Assembly: GCF_028207065.1 (NCBI RefSeq)
Contig: NZ_JAQLFP010000004.1
Coordinates: 20,535-84,534 of the forward strand
Length of the DNA stretch: 64,000 bases
Direction: 5' to 3'
Origin: Collinsella aerofaciens
GTDB taxonomy: Bacteria; Actinomycetota; Coriobacteriia; Coriobacteriales; Coriobacteriaceae
Made by a program: the position numbers and the translations under genes. Position 1 is the stretch's first letter. Every line of letters starts with the position of its first letter. Below, in pieces: positions 16,546 through 25,195 of this stretch. Below the pieces are notes generated by a model. It was not told the origin of the DNA, did not search any database, and was given only the letters and a program-made list of their open reading frames with translations.

Positions 16546-16722
16546 GCTCTTTCGCTTTGGTTTGCAGGGTTGCCAGAAGACAAAAAGATCAACGTGCTCG
16601 TTGCGTGCGCTTCATTTTATGTCCGCGCCAGTGGCTACACTTTTGAAAATCGGCACGAAGGTACCTGTCACATATCTCATGCTATAGACATATCGGCGAG
16701 TTCAGAATTGAAGGTGAAGTGA
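16546..16722 (+). pseudogene. Possible 3' fragment of a lost plus-strand gene
   Basis: From the point where copy 2 of the decayed family stops matching, a plus-strand frame reads as protein (LPEDKKINVLVACASFYVRA, then GYTFENRHEGT, ending SSELKVK) to a TGA at 16720-16722. It has no start of its own, so it may be the tail of a gene cut by recombination. It ends two bases before the DUF2188 start, which would suit a former operon. Weak evidence. Confidence 0.25.
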
Positions 16723-16724
16723 GT

Positions 16725-16952
16725 ATGAAAGGCAGAAATCAGCACGTTACGAAGCGTTCTGATGGCAATTGGCAGGTTAAGGGCGAGGGAACAAGTCGCG
16801 CTTCTTTCGTTACGACGACCCAGAGCGAGGCGATAAAGCTCGGTCGACGCATTTGCTCCAATCAAGAATCGGAGTTGATTGTCCATCGTCGCGACGGAAG
16901 GATTCGCGCAAGGGATTCCCATGGCCACGACCCCTTCCCACCGAGGGGATAA
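16725..16952 (+). CDS. DUF2188 domain small protein
   Basis: The 75-residue protein reads KGRNQHVTKRSDGNWQVKGE, with ELIVHRRDGRIRARDSHGHDP at the end. This is the DUF2188 pattern: two copies of a beta-beta-alpha-like unit closing with IVHRRDGRIR. ATG 16725 lies 7 bases after AAGGTGA; GTG 16719 is an alternative. The function of the family is not known to me; such genes recur on mobile elements and in accessory regions. It stands alone here, with a weak hairpin pairing CGACAG and CTGTCG around 16970-17000. Confidence 0.75.
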   Translation: MKGRNQHVTKRSDGNWQVKGEGTSRASFVTTTQSEAIKLGRRICSNQESELIVHRRDGRIRARDSHGHDPFPPRG

Positions 16953-16983
16953 GGGTTCGGCTCCATAGCGACAGCGGCCCGTA

Positions 16984-17124
16984 ATGGTGTGCCCACTGTC
17001 GTTAAATGACTTCATCATTGCGGTGAAGGTTGTAAACGATGCTGTCGATTCGATGTTCGCATTGGAGCGCATATTTGGGCGTTTTGAAAACGAGGTGGTG
17101 CGGTATGATGGTTCACTTCATTGA
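16984..17124 (+). other. Small ORF in an otherwise empty 440-base space
   Basis: Between the DUF2188 gene and the AAA ATPase, ATG 16984 opens a 46-codon frame ending SMFALERIFGRFENEVVRYD. The segment RIFGRFENE closely resembles RIFERFDNE encoded around 14670-14700, beside a relic of the decayed family. No ribosome site is obvious. It may be another shared relic rather than a working gene. From 17125 to 17312 I see nothing. Confidence 0.25.
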
Positions 17125-17312
17125 GGTGTAGAGTACATATCTCAATACAAAAGCTCTTTGGGAGCTTTAAGGGTGACGCTTTCTGATAGAGTGTTGCCCT
17201 TTTTCCATGCATGTAATGCGTAACGTGCTAGCTAAACGCCATTCCGGCAATGGGATGGTCGAGTATGGGCGGTTTGGCACCTTGCGCCTGCTGTCATTGG
17301 TGTAGCAAGCAC

Positions 17313-17340
17313 TTGATTTAGCCTGCTTAAACTCTATAAT
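17313..17340 (+). promoter_or_regulatory. Predicted promoter of the AAA ATPase gene
   Basis: TTGATT (17313-17318), 16-base spacer, TATAAT (17335-17340), about 54 bases ahead of ATG 17395 in an AT-rich stretch. Confidence 0.55.
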
Positions 17341-17394
17341 CAAATAAAAACTCTGAAATATCTTTTAAAAACAATGAAAGGAATGTTGAGGACG

Positions 17395-18612
17395 ATGCTT
17401 TGCCAGTTCACCTTCAGGAACTATAGATCCTATCGCGATGAGGTGGAGCTTTCCATGCAGGCGACGCCGATGAAGGAGTTTGAGCGTTCCCTCATAGAGT
17501 GTTCCGACGGGCAGAGTTTCCTTCCGGTGGCTGCGGTGTACGGGCCCAACGCTGGCGGCAAGTCTAATCTGCTCGAGTCTCTTGATTACGTTCGCTCGGC
17601 GGTGGCCAGACCGATAAGACTGCTGTCTGCCAGTGCTGATGCAGCAGAGGGCGATCGCCCTTTGATACCCCGTTGTTCGGCGTTTAAGTTCGATGATGTG
17701 TCTGCTGCCGAGCCCACCGAGTTCGAGCTCTACTATCGCGCGGGTGAGCACGAGTACCGCTATGCCCTGTCCGTGCATGCGGACGAGATCGTGTCCGAAG
17801 GCCTGTGGCGGCGAAAATTGGGAGCGTCACGCACGGCGATGCTGTTCGAGCGCGAGGATACAAAGGTTGAACTCGGCCCCACACTGCGTAAGCTTGTGAC
17901 GGCCGCGAGGTTCAACCCAAGTCTGCCGTACCTATCGTTCCTTTGCATCAACTTCGATGCACCGGTGGTCCAGGAGGCGGCCAGCTGGTTTCTCGACGCT
18001 GTGTTTCTCAACTACAACAGTTCCTACCTGGAGCGGATGCTCGAGCAAATGCTCGACGAGGGCGACTCGCGCGAGGTCACGCGTTTTTTGCGCGCCGTTG
18101 ATGTGCGTATTGACGGCTTCAGAGTGGAGAGGGCGCCGGAATGGCGCGGCCGGCGCGTCTTCGTGAGACACGAGGTGGGCGGCAAAGCGTACGAGCTGCG
18201 TTTATCCGAGGAATCTGCCGGCACCCAGAAGCTCATGGGGTTGGCTGCGTATCTGATGGCAGCGCTTGAGTGTGGTGGCACCGTTGTGGTAGACGAGCTC
18301 GACGCCAAACTGCACCCGAAGCTTCTTCGCTATGTGATCCTGCTGTTTAAGGATCCTGAGGTCAACAAGAGTGGCGCACAGCTCATCTTCTCGTCCCAGG
18401 ACGTGTCTACCATGCGAAACGATGTGTTCCGCCGTGACGAGATATGGTTCGCTGCGCGCGGCGAGGGGGAGGCGAGCCAACTGTGGTCTCTCGCCGACAT
18501 CCACGAGGCAAACGGTAATCTGGTAAGCAAGAACGCGGCTTTCGACAAGCAATACCTGTCCGGTCGCTACGGCGCCGATCCGTATCTCACCCGCATCGAG
18601 GAGTGGGATTAG
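17395..18612 (+). CDS. AAA_15-type ATPase (RloA/AbiL-like SMC-family ATPase)
   Basis: About 405 residues with N-terminal MLCQFTFRNYRSYRDEVEL, the usual beginning of this family. Walker A GPNAGGKS is at about 50-57, an ESAGTQK signature region at about 275, Walker B VVVDELDAKLHP at about 296 and SSQD at about 333. Such single-chain ABC ATPases often act as sensors in defence modules with a nuclease or RloB-like partner; none is adjacent here. GC content is higher than in the island genes upstream, so this gene may be resident sequence at the island edge. ATG 17374 and ATG 17383 are in-frame alternatives; 17395 was chosen because it gives the conserved N-terminus. Confidence 0.75.
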   Translation: MLCQFTFRNYRSYRDEVELSMQATPMKEFERSLIECSDGQSFLPVAAVYGPNAGGKSNLLESLDYVRSAVARPIRLLSASADAAEGDRPLIPRCSAFKFDDVSAAEPTEFELYYRAGEHEYRYALSVHADEIVSEGLWRRKLGASRTAMLFEREDTKVELGPTLRKLVTAARFNPSLPYLSFLCINFDAPVVQEAASWFLDAVFLNYNSSYLERMLEQMLDEGDSREVTRFLRAVDVRIDGFRVERAPEWRGRRVFVRHEVGGKAYELRLSEESAGTQKLMGLAAYLMAALECGGTVVVDELDAKLHPKLLRYVILLFKDPEVNKSGAQLIFSSQDVSTMRNDVFRRDEIWFAARGEGEASQLWSLADIHEANGNLVSKNAAFDKQYLSGRYGADPYLTRIEEWD

Positions 18613-18850
18613 CATGGTCCTTTTCATGAACAGAAGCCGCAGGTAGAAGCGTTGCTACTATCCAGTGTTGTCGGCATGTCTTGAATTTGCCGCATACTTC
18701 CGGATTGGGCGCTCATTTTGGACTCTCGAAGTCCCCACATTCCCTAAAAAAGTTCTTAAAACAGCCTTAAAGGCGTTCCAGCTCGCGTTGACAGCGTAAA
18801 ATACGCATGTTTGACTATGACAGAAGTGGATTTTAGGGGAGGGGTGCGCC

Positions 18851-20989
18851 ATGGAGGTGCTGGTTGTTGGCAACACCGCATATGTTGACGATGACTTTTG
18901 CGCCAAGGCATTCCCTGGGGACCACGTTAAGGTTGTAGCCGCGCAGGAAGCGCGCCGCGATAAGTCGTCGCCCCATGCCTCGTGGAAAGAGCTGCTCCAG
19001 CACTTGGAGCAGGCCTACGAGTTCGACCGCGTGGTCTACCTTTCTAATTACCTTACCCCGCATATCGATAGCGTGGGCGATATCGAGCTACTGCGTTCGG
19101 TCTTTCGCGCGTGCATGGGTCGCCGGATTCAGCTGTTGTATATAGCAGGGCCCGCAGGTGCCGAGGGTGCCGCCGATGCCGCGGGGCGAACGGGCAAGGG
19201 CATTATCGCGCGCGCAGCCAACGACCTGTGCCGCTACTACGCTGCTCGCGAGGGCGTTCAGACCAAGATCCTGCGCGTGCCCTTCCTGTATACCGCGTCT
19301 GCCGCGCTGGAGGACCCGTTTTTGGTGCCGCTGTTCGACGCGTGCTCAACTGGATCGGTTGCTCTGCAGGGCGCGGAGGATGCGGCGTTTCCCCTGCTGT
19401 GCGCCGAGGAACTCGCGGTGCTGATTCGCCGCATCTTTGATAGCTGGGATGCCTCTTTTGAGACGCTCGACGCTGCCGATGCCTTCCATCACACGGCGGG
19501 TGAGGTGGGGGACGCCCTCAAGGCGTTGTTCCCCGGCCTTGCCGTTGCCTATGGCGATTCCGCCGGCTACACCCTGCCCGCCAGCGGCGTCGCTCGCGTG
19601 CGCTATGGCTGGTTTCAGCGCTACGACTTGGTGCGCGATCTTTCGACCATTCAAGCGCGTTGGGATGCTGGCCGTGCAAAGAAGGTCAACCCCTTGCGCG
19701 CCGCCATCGACCGCATCCAGATGCGCACGCTGCCTATTAAATGCCTGGAGACGGCAGCCGCCTGGGTCCTGTTCGAGGTGCTGGAGCATCTGTTCTCCCA
19801 ATCGGCCCAGCTCAACGTGCTCGATTATCGCCTGCTCTATGTGGTGCTGATCGGCACGCTGTATGGCTTGGACTTTGGCCTGGTTGCGGCGCTGCTGGCG
19901 TCGGTGGGTTTGGCCGCGAGCTACTTTACTCAGTACGGCTATACCTTCCAGGGTCTCTTTTACGAGCCGTCCAACTGGCTGCCGTTTATTGCGTACTTTG
20001 TGGTGGGTGCCGTGTGCGGCTATGTGCAGCTGCGCAACAGCGAAGCCATTAGGGCGGAGCGCGATCAAAACGAGCTCGTGCGTAATCGCAATACGTTCCT
20101 CACACAGCTTTACCACGACGCGATCGAGGACAAGCGCGCGTACAGGCGCCAGATTGTGGGTCGCCACGACAGCTTTGGCAAGATCTTTGCCGTGACGCAG
20201 GAGCTCGACGTGCTCAACCCACGCGACATCTATCGCAAGTGCTGCGAGCTTCTGGGCGAGATCCTCGAGAACGATTCGGTGGCGATCTACCATGTTTCGG
20301 GCGGGGCATTTGCACGCCTGGTGGTAGCAAGTCCCGCGATTGCCGAAAATGCCGCACGCTCGCTCACGCTTGAGCAGCTTGCACCTCTTTTGGGCGACGG
20401 GGGTCGTTCGAACCTGTGGGTGAACCGTGAGCTGACGCCGGGGCTTCCCATGTTTGGATACGCGATCGAGCGCGACGGGGCACCCGCCGTGTTGATCTTT
20501 GTGCGTCGTGCGGCCGAAAATCAAATGACCCTCTATTATCAAAACCTGTTCCGCATCTTGTGCGGGTTGGTCGAAAGCGCGTTGGGCCGTGCCTTTGACT
20601 ATGAGGCGGTGGCGCAGGATAAACGCTGCGTTGACGGCACTTGCGTGCTCAAGCAGGCTGCCTTTGGCCAAGAGCTCGCGGCGGCGCAGGCGCTCGCAGA
20701 TAGCAAGATGGGGAGTTATTTGCTCCTGCGCGTGGTACCGGGCATGGAGCCTGTCGGCGAGCTGGTGGGCGCAATTGGGTCGGCAATCCGCGAGAGCGAC
20801 GCGGCGGGCTTGGTCGATGACGACGTGCTCTACCTGCTTATGCGCCAGGCAAAGGCGTGCGATCTGCCCATTATCCACGAGCGCCTGAGCGCGAAGCAGA
20901 TTGCGGTGGAGCCCGTCGACGGCGAGGACATTTTGGCGCTGCTGCAGCACATTGCCGACACCGGTAACGGCGAGGGGGATGTCGCTTGA
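18851..20989 (+). CDS. pelD: PelD-like regulator fused to an N-terminal SDR domain
   Basis: This 712-residue protein opens the Pel operon. Residues 1-280 resemble a short-chain dehydrogenase/epimerase fold but with a weak nucleotide-binding loop (VVGNTAYVDDDF). Residues about 300-395 hold four hydrophobic helices. A GAF-like domain (about 430-580) and a degenerate GGDEF domain (about 595-700) follow. The GGDEF box itself reads DDDVL, so it is catalytically dead. However, R-E-S-D at 647-650 lies exactly five residues before it, the spacing of the c-di-GMP-binding I-site. Pel production is therefore probably gated by c-di-GMP binding. The SDR fusion is known in some Gram-positive PelD proteins. 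Ribosome site GGGGAGGGG lies just upstream of ATG 18851. Confidence 0.8.
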   Translation: MEVLVVGNTAYVDDDFCAKAFPGDHVKVVAAQEARRDKSSPHASWKELLQHLEQAYEFDRVVYLSNYLTPHIDSVGDIELLRSVFRACMGRRIQLLYIAGPAGAEGAADAAGRTGKGIIARAANDLCRYYAAREGVQTKILRVPFLYTASAALEDPFLVPLFDACSTGSVALQGAEDAAFPLLCAEELAVLIRRIFDSWDASFETLDAADAFHHTAGEVGDALKALFPGLAVAYGDSAGYTLPASGVARVRYGWFQRYDLVRDLSTIQARWDAGRAKKVNPLRAAIDRIQMRTLPIKCLETAAAWVLFEVLEHLFSQSAQLNVLDYRLLYVVLIGTLYGLDFGLVAALLASVGLAASYFTQYGYTFQGLFYEPSNWLPFIAYFVVGAVCGYVQLRNSEAIRAERDQNELVRNRNTFLTQLYHDAIEDKRAYRRQIVGRHDSFGKIFAVTQELDVLNPRDIYRKCCELLGEILENDSVAIYHVSGGAFARLVVASPAIAENAARSLTLEQLAPLLGDGGRSNLWVNRELTPGLPMFGYAIERDGAPAVLIFVRRAAENQMTLYYQNLFRILCGLVESALGRAFDYEAVAQDKRCVDGTCVLKQAAFGQELAAAQALADSKMGSYLLLRVVPGMEPVGELVGAIGSAIRESDAAGLVDDDVLYLLMRQAKACDLPIIHERLSAKQIAVEPVDGEDILALLQHIADTGNGEGDVA

Positions 20990-21891
20990 TCTCGCTTGTC
21001 GTTGCTGCCGTCTTGCTGCTGATTCATGCGCTGGTTTGCCTGATGCTGTGGACGCTCATGAAGCTGGGCCTGCTGCCGGTGCGCGGGCACATGTTGGCTG
21101 TGATAGTGCTGGTGCCGCTGTGGGGCCCATTGCTGGTGGTTTTGCTATCGGTGCGCAGCGCGGTGTTTGGCGAGGGGCTGAAAGAGTCTGCGCTGGAGTC
21201 GCTGCGCTTTAACGACGACCTGCATCGCAGCATCCTGGTGCACGACCGTGACGCCGATGCGGGCGTGGTCCCGCTCGAGGAGGCGCTTATCGTCAACGAC
21301 CCGGCATACCGGCGCCGCCTAATGCTCTCCATGCTCACCGAGGAGCCCGACGCGTACCTGGCGCAGCTGCAGGCGGCTAAGCTTAACGACGACGTTGAGG
21401 TGGCGCACTATGCCGCGACGGCGGTGGCGCAGATCTCCAAGGAGTCCGACCTTAAACTGCAGCAGCTGGAGCGTGCCTTTAAGACGGACCCGAGCGCGCA
21501 AAACCTCAACGAATACTGTGATTTTCTTGGTGAATACTTGGGCTCGGGCTTGGCCGAGGGGCGCGTGGCTCAGATTCAGCGCCAGCAGTACGCGCTCCTG
21601 CTTGCGCGTCGCTGCGAGCGCGAGGATACCCTTGAGCTGCGCATTCGATACGCGACGGCGCTGGCCGATGTCGGACAGATCGACGAGGCGCAGACCGTGA
21701 CCGACCGGCTGGTGCTCGACGTGCCCGAGGAGCAGGAGGTTTGGATGCTTTGCCTGCGCCTGGCCGTGATGCGCCGCGACGGTGACGAGGTTCACCGTGT
21801 GATCGATGCGATTGACAAGCAACATGTGTATTTGAGCGCCGACAACCGCGAAAAGTTGGCGTTTTGGCGCGACGGGGAGGAGGCCGGATGA
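20986..21891 (+). CDS. pelE: PelE-like membrane/TPR protein
   Basis: The 301-residue protein starts at TTG 20986, overlapping the pelD stop (TTGA) and preceded by GAGGGGGAT. Two transmembrane helices (about residues 3-25 and 36-57) are followed by an all-helical, TPR-like soluble part running to the C-terminus. PelE in known systems is an inner-membrane protein with TPRs that bridges PelD and the glycosyltransferase PelF in the synthase complex. Position, size and topology all fit, although sequence similarity to PelE cannot be scored here. Confidence 0.7.
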   Translation: MISLVVAAVLLLIHALVCLMLWTLMKLGLLPVRGHMLAVIVLVPLWGPLLVVLLSVRSAVFGEGLKESALESLRFNDDLHRSILVHDRDADAGVVPLEEALIVNDPAYRRRLMLSMLTEEPDAYLAQLQAAKLNDDVEVAHYAATAVAQISKESDLKLQQLERAFKTDPSAQNLNEYCDFLGEYLGSGLAEGRVAQIQRQQYALLLARRCEREDTLELRIRYATALADVGQIDEAQTVTDRLVLDVPEEQEVWMLCLRLAVMRRDGDEVHRVIDAIDKQHVYLSADNREKLAFWRDGEEAG

Positions 21892-23768
21892 GCGTGGCGC
21901 AACATATCCGCGACCGTGCAGGCCGCTTTCGTTGGATGGGACTCCTCGTGGTGTGGGCGGTCTTTATTGCCATGGCCGCCGTGCTGCTGGTGGAGCGTGC
22001 CGGCGTGCAGTACAGTGCGGGTCAGCATAAGCTGGGGATGCTTGCCGCCAACGATGCGGTGCCTGCCTCCTCGGCAATCTTTGGCCAAAAGCCCACGTGC
22101 CTGGTCATTACCGATTCCGATCAAGCGGGCGTCGAGGACGTAAAGGAGCAGTTCGACCAGATCCTGCTCGACATGAAGATCGCGCACCGCGACGTGGACC
22201 TTGCCCTGGATGGTGCGGATGCCATTCCCTCGCTGACCTCCTTCGATCGCGTGATTTTGCTCATGCCGTCGCTCGATGGGCTCAGTACGCATCTGACCGA
22301 CATTATGAGTTGGGTGAGTGCCGGCGGTTCACTTATGCTCGCCATGCCGCCGGATAACTCGAGCTATCTGCAAGTGATTGCCTCCAAGCTTGGCATTGAA
22401 TCGGCCGGATATGACTATGCAAAAGCCGAAAGCATTGTGCCGAGTGAGGACTTTATGCTGGGCGGGGGAGAGCGCTACGAGCTCTCGGACCCCTTTGATT
22501 CGTCGCTTTCGGTATCGCTGCGCGAGACGGCTCGTGTGTGGGCTAAGACCGGCGATGCGGGCGCCCCACTCATTTGGTCGAATGACTGCGGTAGCGGGCG
22601 CACCGTGGTTTGCAATATCGGTATCTATGACAAGGTCATGCGCGGCTTTTACGCCGCGGCGACCAGCCTCCTGGGCGATGCAACGGCCTATCCGGTCATC
22701 AACAGCGCCGTGTTCTTTTTGGACGACTTTCCCAGCCCCGTGCCCTCGGGCGATGGTACTTATATCAAGCGTGACTACGGCCTTTCCATTGCGGATTTTT
22801 ACACCAAGGTCTGGTGGCCCGATCTGCAAAAGCTCGCGCAAAAATATGGCATTCGCTATACCGGCGTGATGATCGAAAACTACGAGGACGCGGTCAACCA
22901 GACCGAGCCCGCGCGCCAACCCGATACCACGCAGTTCCGCTATTTTGGCGGCATGCTGCTGCAGATGGGCGGCGAGCTGGGCTTTCACGGCTACAACCAT
23001 CAGCCTCTGGCGCTCTGGGACACCGACTACGGCACGCTGTACGACTACAAGACCTGGAAGAACAAGGAGGCGCTCGTCGCATCGCTCAACGAGCTTATAG
23101 CCTTCCAGGACGAGGTGCTGCCCAACGCGCATGGCTCGGTCTATGTGCCACCGTCGAATATCCTTTCGGCCCGTGCGCGCAAGCTTATCGGCACTGACGT
23201 TCCGCGCATTAAGACCATCGCCAGTACGTATTTTGAGGATGGCACCGACTTGCCCTATGTGCAGGAGTTTGGCGTGGCGAGCGATGGCATTGTGGAGCAG
23301 CCACGTATTGTCTCGGGCGGCATGGTCAACGATTCCTATATGCGTCTGGCAGCCGTGTCCGAGCTCAACATGCACTACGTGAGTACGCACTTTATGCATC
23401 CGGACGACCTACTGGATCCCGGTCGCGGAGCCAAGGAGGGCTGGGAGGTCTACAAGGGCGGTCTGACCAACTACCTGGAGTGGCTTACCAAGTCTGCGCC
23501 CGACCTGCGGCGCCAGACCGGTTCGGAATGCTCGGGCGCCATCCAGCGCTTTTCGTCCGTGACGGTGAGCGTGGATACAAGTGCGGATGCCTGGACGCTC
23601 AGCCTGGGCAATTTCCACGACGAGGCGTGGCTCATGTTCCGCGCCAACAACGGTGAGCCAGGTGCAGTCACGGGTGGCGAGATTACGCATCTGATGGGCG
23701 ACCTGTACCTGGTCAAAGCCACGGACAAGACGGTGACCATTGCACGCAAGGAGGGTGGCGACAAATGA
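21888..23768 (+). CDS. DUF2194 protein, PelA-type polysaccharide deacetylase
   Basis: 626 residues from ATG 21888, which overlaps the pelE stop (ATGA) and follows GGAGGAGG. A signal-anchor helix (about 18-40) leads to an extracellular domain. Residues about 50-280 form a glutamine-amidotransferase-like domain. The C-terminal half has a CE4-like deacetylase core with FFLDDFPSP (metal-binding Asp pair, about 281) and GFHGYNHQP (His residues, about 365). In Gram-positive Pel loci this gene supplies the deacetylase activity of PelA, making the polymer partly cationic. It lacks the PelA glycoside-hydrolase domain. It overlaps pelF by four bases. Confidence 0.75.
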   Translation: MSVAQHIRDRAGRFRWMGLLVVWAVFIAMAAVLLVERAGVQYSAGQHKLGMLAANDAVPASSAIFGQKPTCLVITDSDQAGVEDVKEQFDQILLDMKIAHRDVDLALDGADAIPSLTSFDRVILLMPSLDGLSTHLTDIMSWVSAGGSLMLAMPPDNSSYLQVIASKLGIESAGYDYAKAESIVPSEDFMLGGGERYELSDPFDSSLSVSLRETARVWAKTGDAGAPLIWSNDCGSGRTVVCNIGIYDKVMRGFYAAATSLLGDATAYPVINSAVFFLDDFPSPVPSGDGTYIKRDYGLSIADFYTKVWWPDLQKLAQKYGIRYTGVMIENYEDAVNQTEPARQPDTTQFRYFGGMLLQMGGELGFHGYNHQPLALWDTDYGTLYDYKTWKNKEALVASLNELIAFQDEVLPNAHGSVYVPPSNILSARARKLIGTDVPRIKTIASTYFEDGTDLPYVQEFGVASDGIVEQPRIVSGGMVNDSYMRLAAVSELNMHYVSTHFMHPDDLLDPGRGAKEGWEVYKGGLTNYLEWLTKSAPDLRRQTGSECSGAIQRFSSVTVSVDTSADAWTLSLGNFHDEAWLMFRANNGEPGAVTGGEITHLMGDLYLVKATDKTVTIARKEGGDK

Positions 23769-25192
23769 GAATCTGCTTGGTACTCGAGGGTTGCTACCCC
23801 TATGTGCACGGCGGCGTGTCCACCTGGATGCACGGCTACATACAGGCCATGCCCGAGTACGAGTTTGTGCTGTGGGTGATTGGCGCGCATGCTGTCGACC
23901 GCGGCAAGTTTGTCTACGAGCTGCCCGGCAACGTGGTCGAGGTGCACGAGGTGTTTCTAGACGATGCCCTGCGCCTATCGGGCGAGCAAGAAGAGGCCGA
24001 CTTTAACGCCCGCGAGCGCGAGGCGCTGCGCCGCCTGGTGTCGCTCTCCAATCCGGACTGGGACGTGCTGTTCGATATCTTTCAGCGCCGTCGCGTGCAT
24101 CCGCTCTCGTTTTTGCAGAGCCGCACGTTTATGGATATCTTCCGCGACGTGTGCCTTGCCGAGTACCCCTACACGCCCTTTGCCGACGCATTCCACACCA
24201 TGCGCTCTATGCTGTTGCCGGTGCTCTACCTGCTGGGCAGCGAGGTGCCGGTGGCCGATGTGTACCATGCCATCTCGACCGGCTACGGTGGCCTGCTCGC
24301 CTGCTTGGACTCAAGCGTTCACCATGCGCCGGTGCTGCTGACCGAGCATGGCATCTATACCCGCGAGCGCGAGGAAGAGATCATTCGCGCCGATTGGGTG
24401 GTACCGTCGTTTAAGGACCGCTGGATCCGCTTTTTCTACCTGCTTTCGGAGGAGATCTACCGCCGCGCCTTCCACGTGACGAGTTTGTTCCATAACGCCC
24501 GCAAGACGCAGATTGATATGGGCTGCGATGCGGACAAATGCCTGGTCATACCCAACGGCATCCAGTTCGATCGCTTTAAGGATATTCCCTTAAAGACCGA
24601 TGACGGCTGGGTGGACATTGGCGCGGTGGTGCGCCTGGCGCCCATCAAGGATGTCAAGACCATGATTTATGCCTTCTTTGAGCTGCACGAGCGCCTGCCC
24701 AAGGTGCGCCTGCACATCATGGGCGGCGTGGACGACGAGGAGTACGGCGCCGAGTGCCACGCGTTGGTCGATACCCTGGGCGTGCGCGACCTGATCTTTA
24801 CCGGTCGCGTCAACGTGGTCGAGTACATGGAAAAGCTCGACTTTACCATTTTAACGAGCATCTCCGAGGGTCAGCCGCTCAGCGTGCTGGAGTCGCTTGC
24901 AGCGCGTCGTCCCTGCGTGACGACCGAGGTGGGCTGCTGCCGCGAGCTACTCGAAGGCGCTCCGGGCGACGACTTTGGCGTGGCAGGTTTTGTGACGCCG
25001 CCTATGTATCGCAAGGGCTTGGCCGATGCCATGGAACGCATGTGCACAAGCCGCGCTCGTCGCATTGAGATGGGGGAGCGCGGCCAGCGTCGCGTTGCCA
25101 CGTACTTCTTGCACGAGCAGATGCTCGCCAACTATCGCGCGCTGTACGACGAGACGGCGCAAGCGTTTGACCTGCCCAGAGAGGGGGAGTAG
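23765..25192 (+). CDS. pelF: PelF family GT4 glycosyltransferase
   Basis: 475 residues with the PelF/GT4 pattern: EGCYPYVHGGVSTWMHGYI at the N-terminus, LTEHGIYTRERE (about 198), PNGIQFDRF (about 266), GAVVRLAPIKDVKT (about 286) and the GT-B donor-binding TSISEGQPLSVLES (about 364). The family polymerises the Pel polysaccharide from UDP-sugars in the cytoplasm. The ATG lies in a four-base ATGA overlap with the deacetylase gene, and pelG begins three bases after the stop, so translation is coupled across the complex. Confidence 0.9.
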   Translation: MRICLVLEGCYPYVHGGVSTWMHGYIQAMPEYEFVLWVIGAHAVDRGKFVYELPGNVVEVHEVFLDDALRLSGEQEEADFNAREREALRRLVSLSNPDWDVLFDIFQRRRVHPLSFLQSRTFMDIFRDVCLAEYPYTPFADAFHTMRSMLLPVLYLLGSEVPVADVYHAISTGYGGLLACLDSSVHHAPVLLTEHGIYTREREEEIIRADWVVPSFKDRWIRFFYLLSEEIYRRAFHVTSLFHNARKTQIDMGCDADKCLVIPNGIQFDRFKDIPLKTDDGWVDIGAVVRLAPIKDVKTMIYAFFELHERLPKVRLHIMGGVDDEEYGAECHALVDTLGVRDLIFTGRVNVVEYMEKLDFTILTSISEGQPLSVLESLAARRPCVTTEVGCCRELLEGAPGDDFGVAGFVTPPMYRKGLADAMERMCTSRARRIEMGERGQRRVATYFLHEQMLANYRALYDETAQAFDLPREGE

Positions 25193-25195
25193 CCG

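Noticed and set aside
1..17300. CRISPR array or integrase/transposase to explain the island
   Set aside because: No regularly spaced short repeats and no recombinase motifs found; only the long direct repeat and scattered relics.
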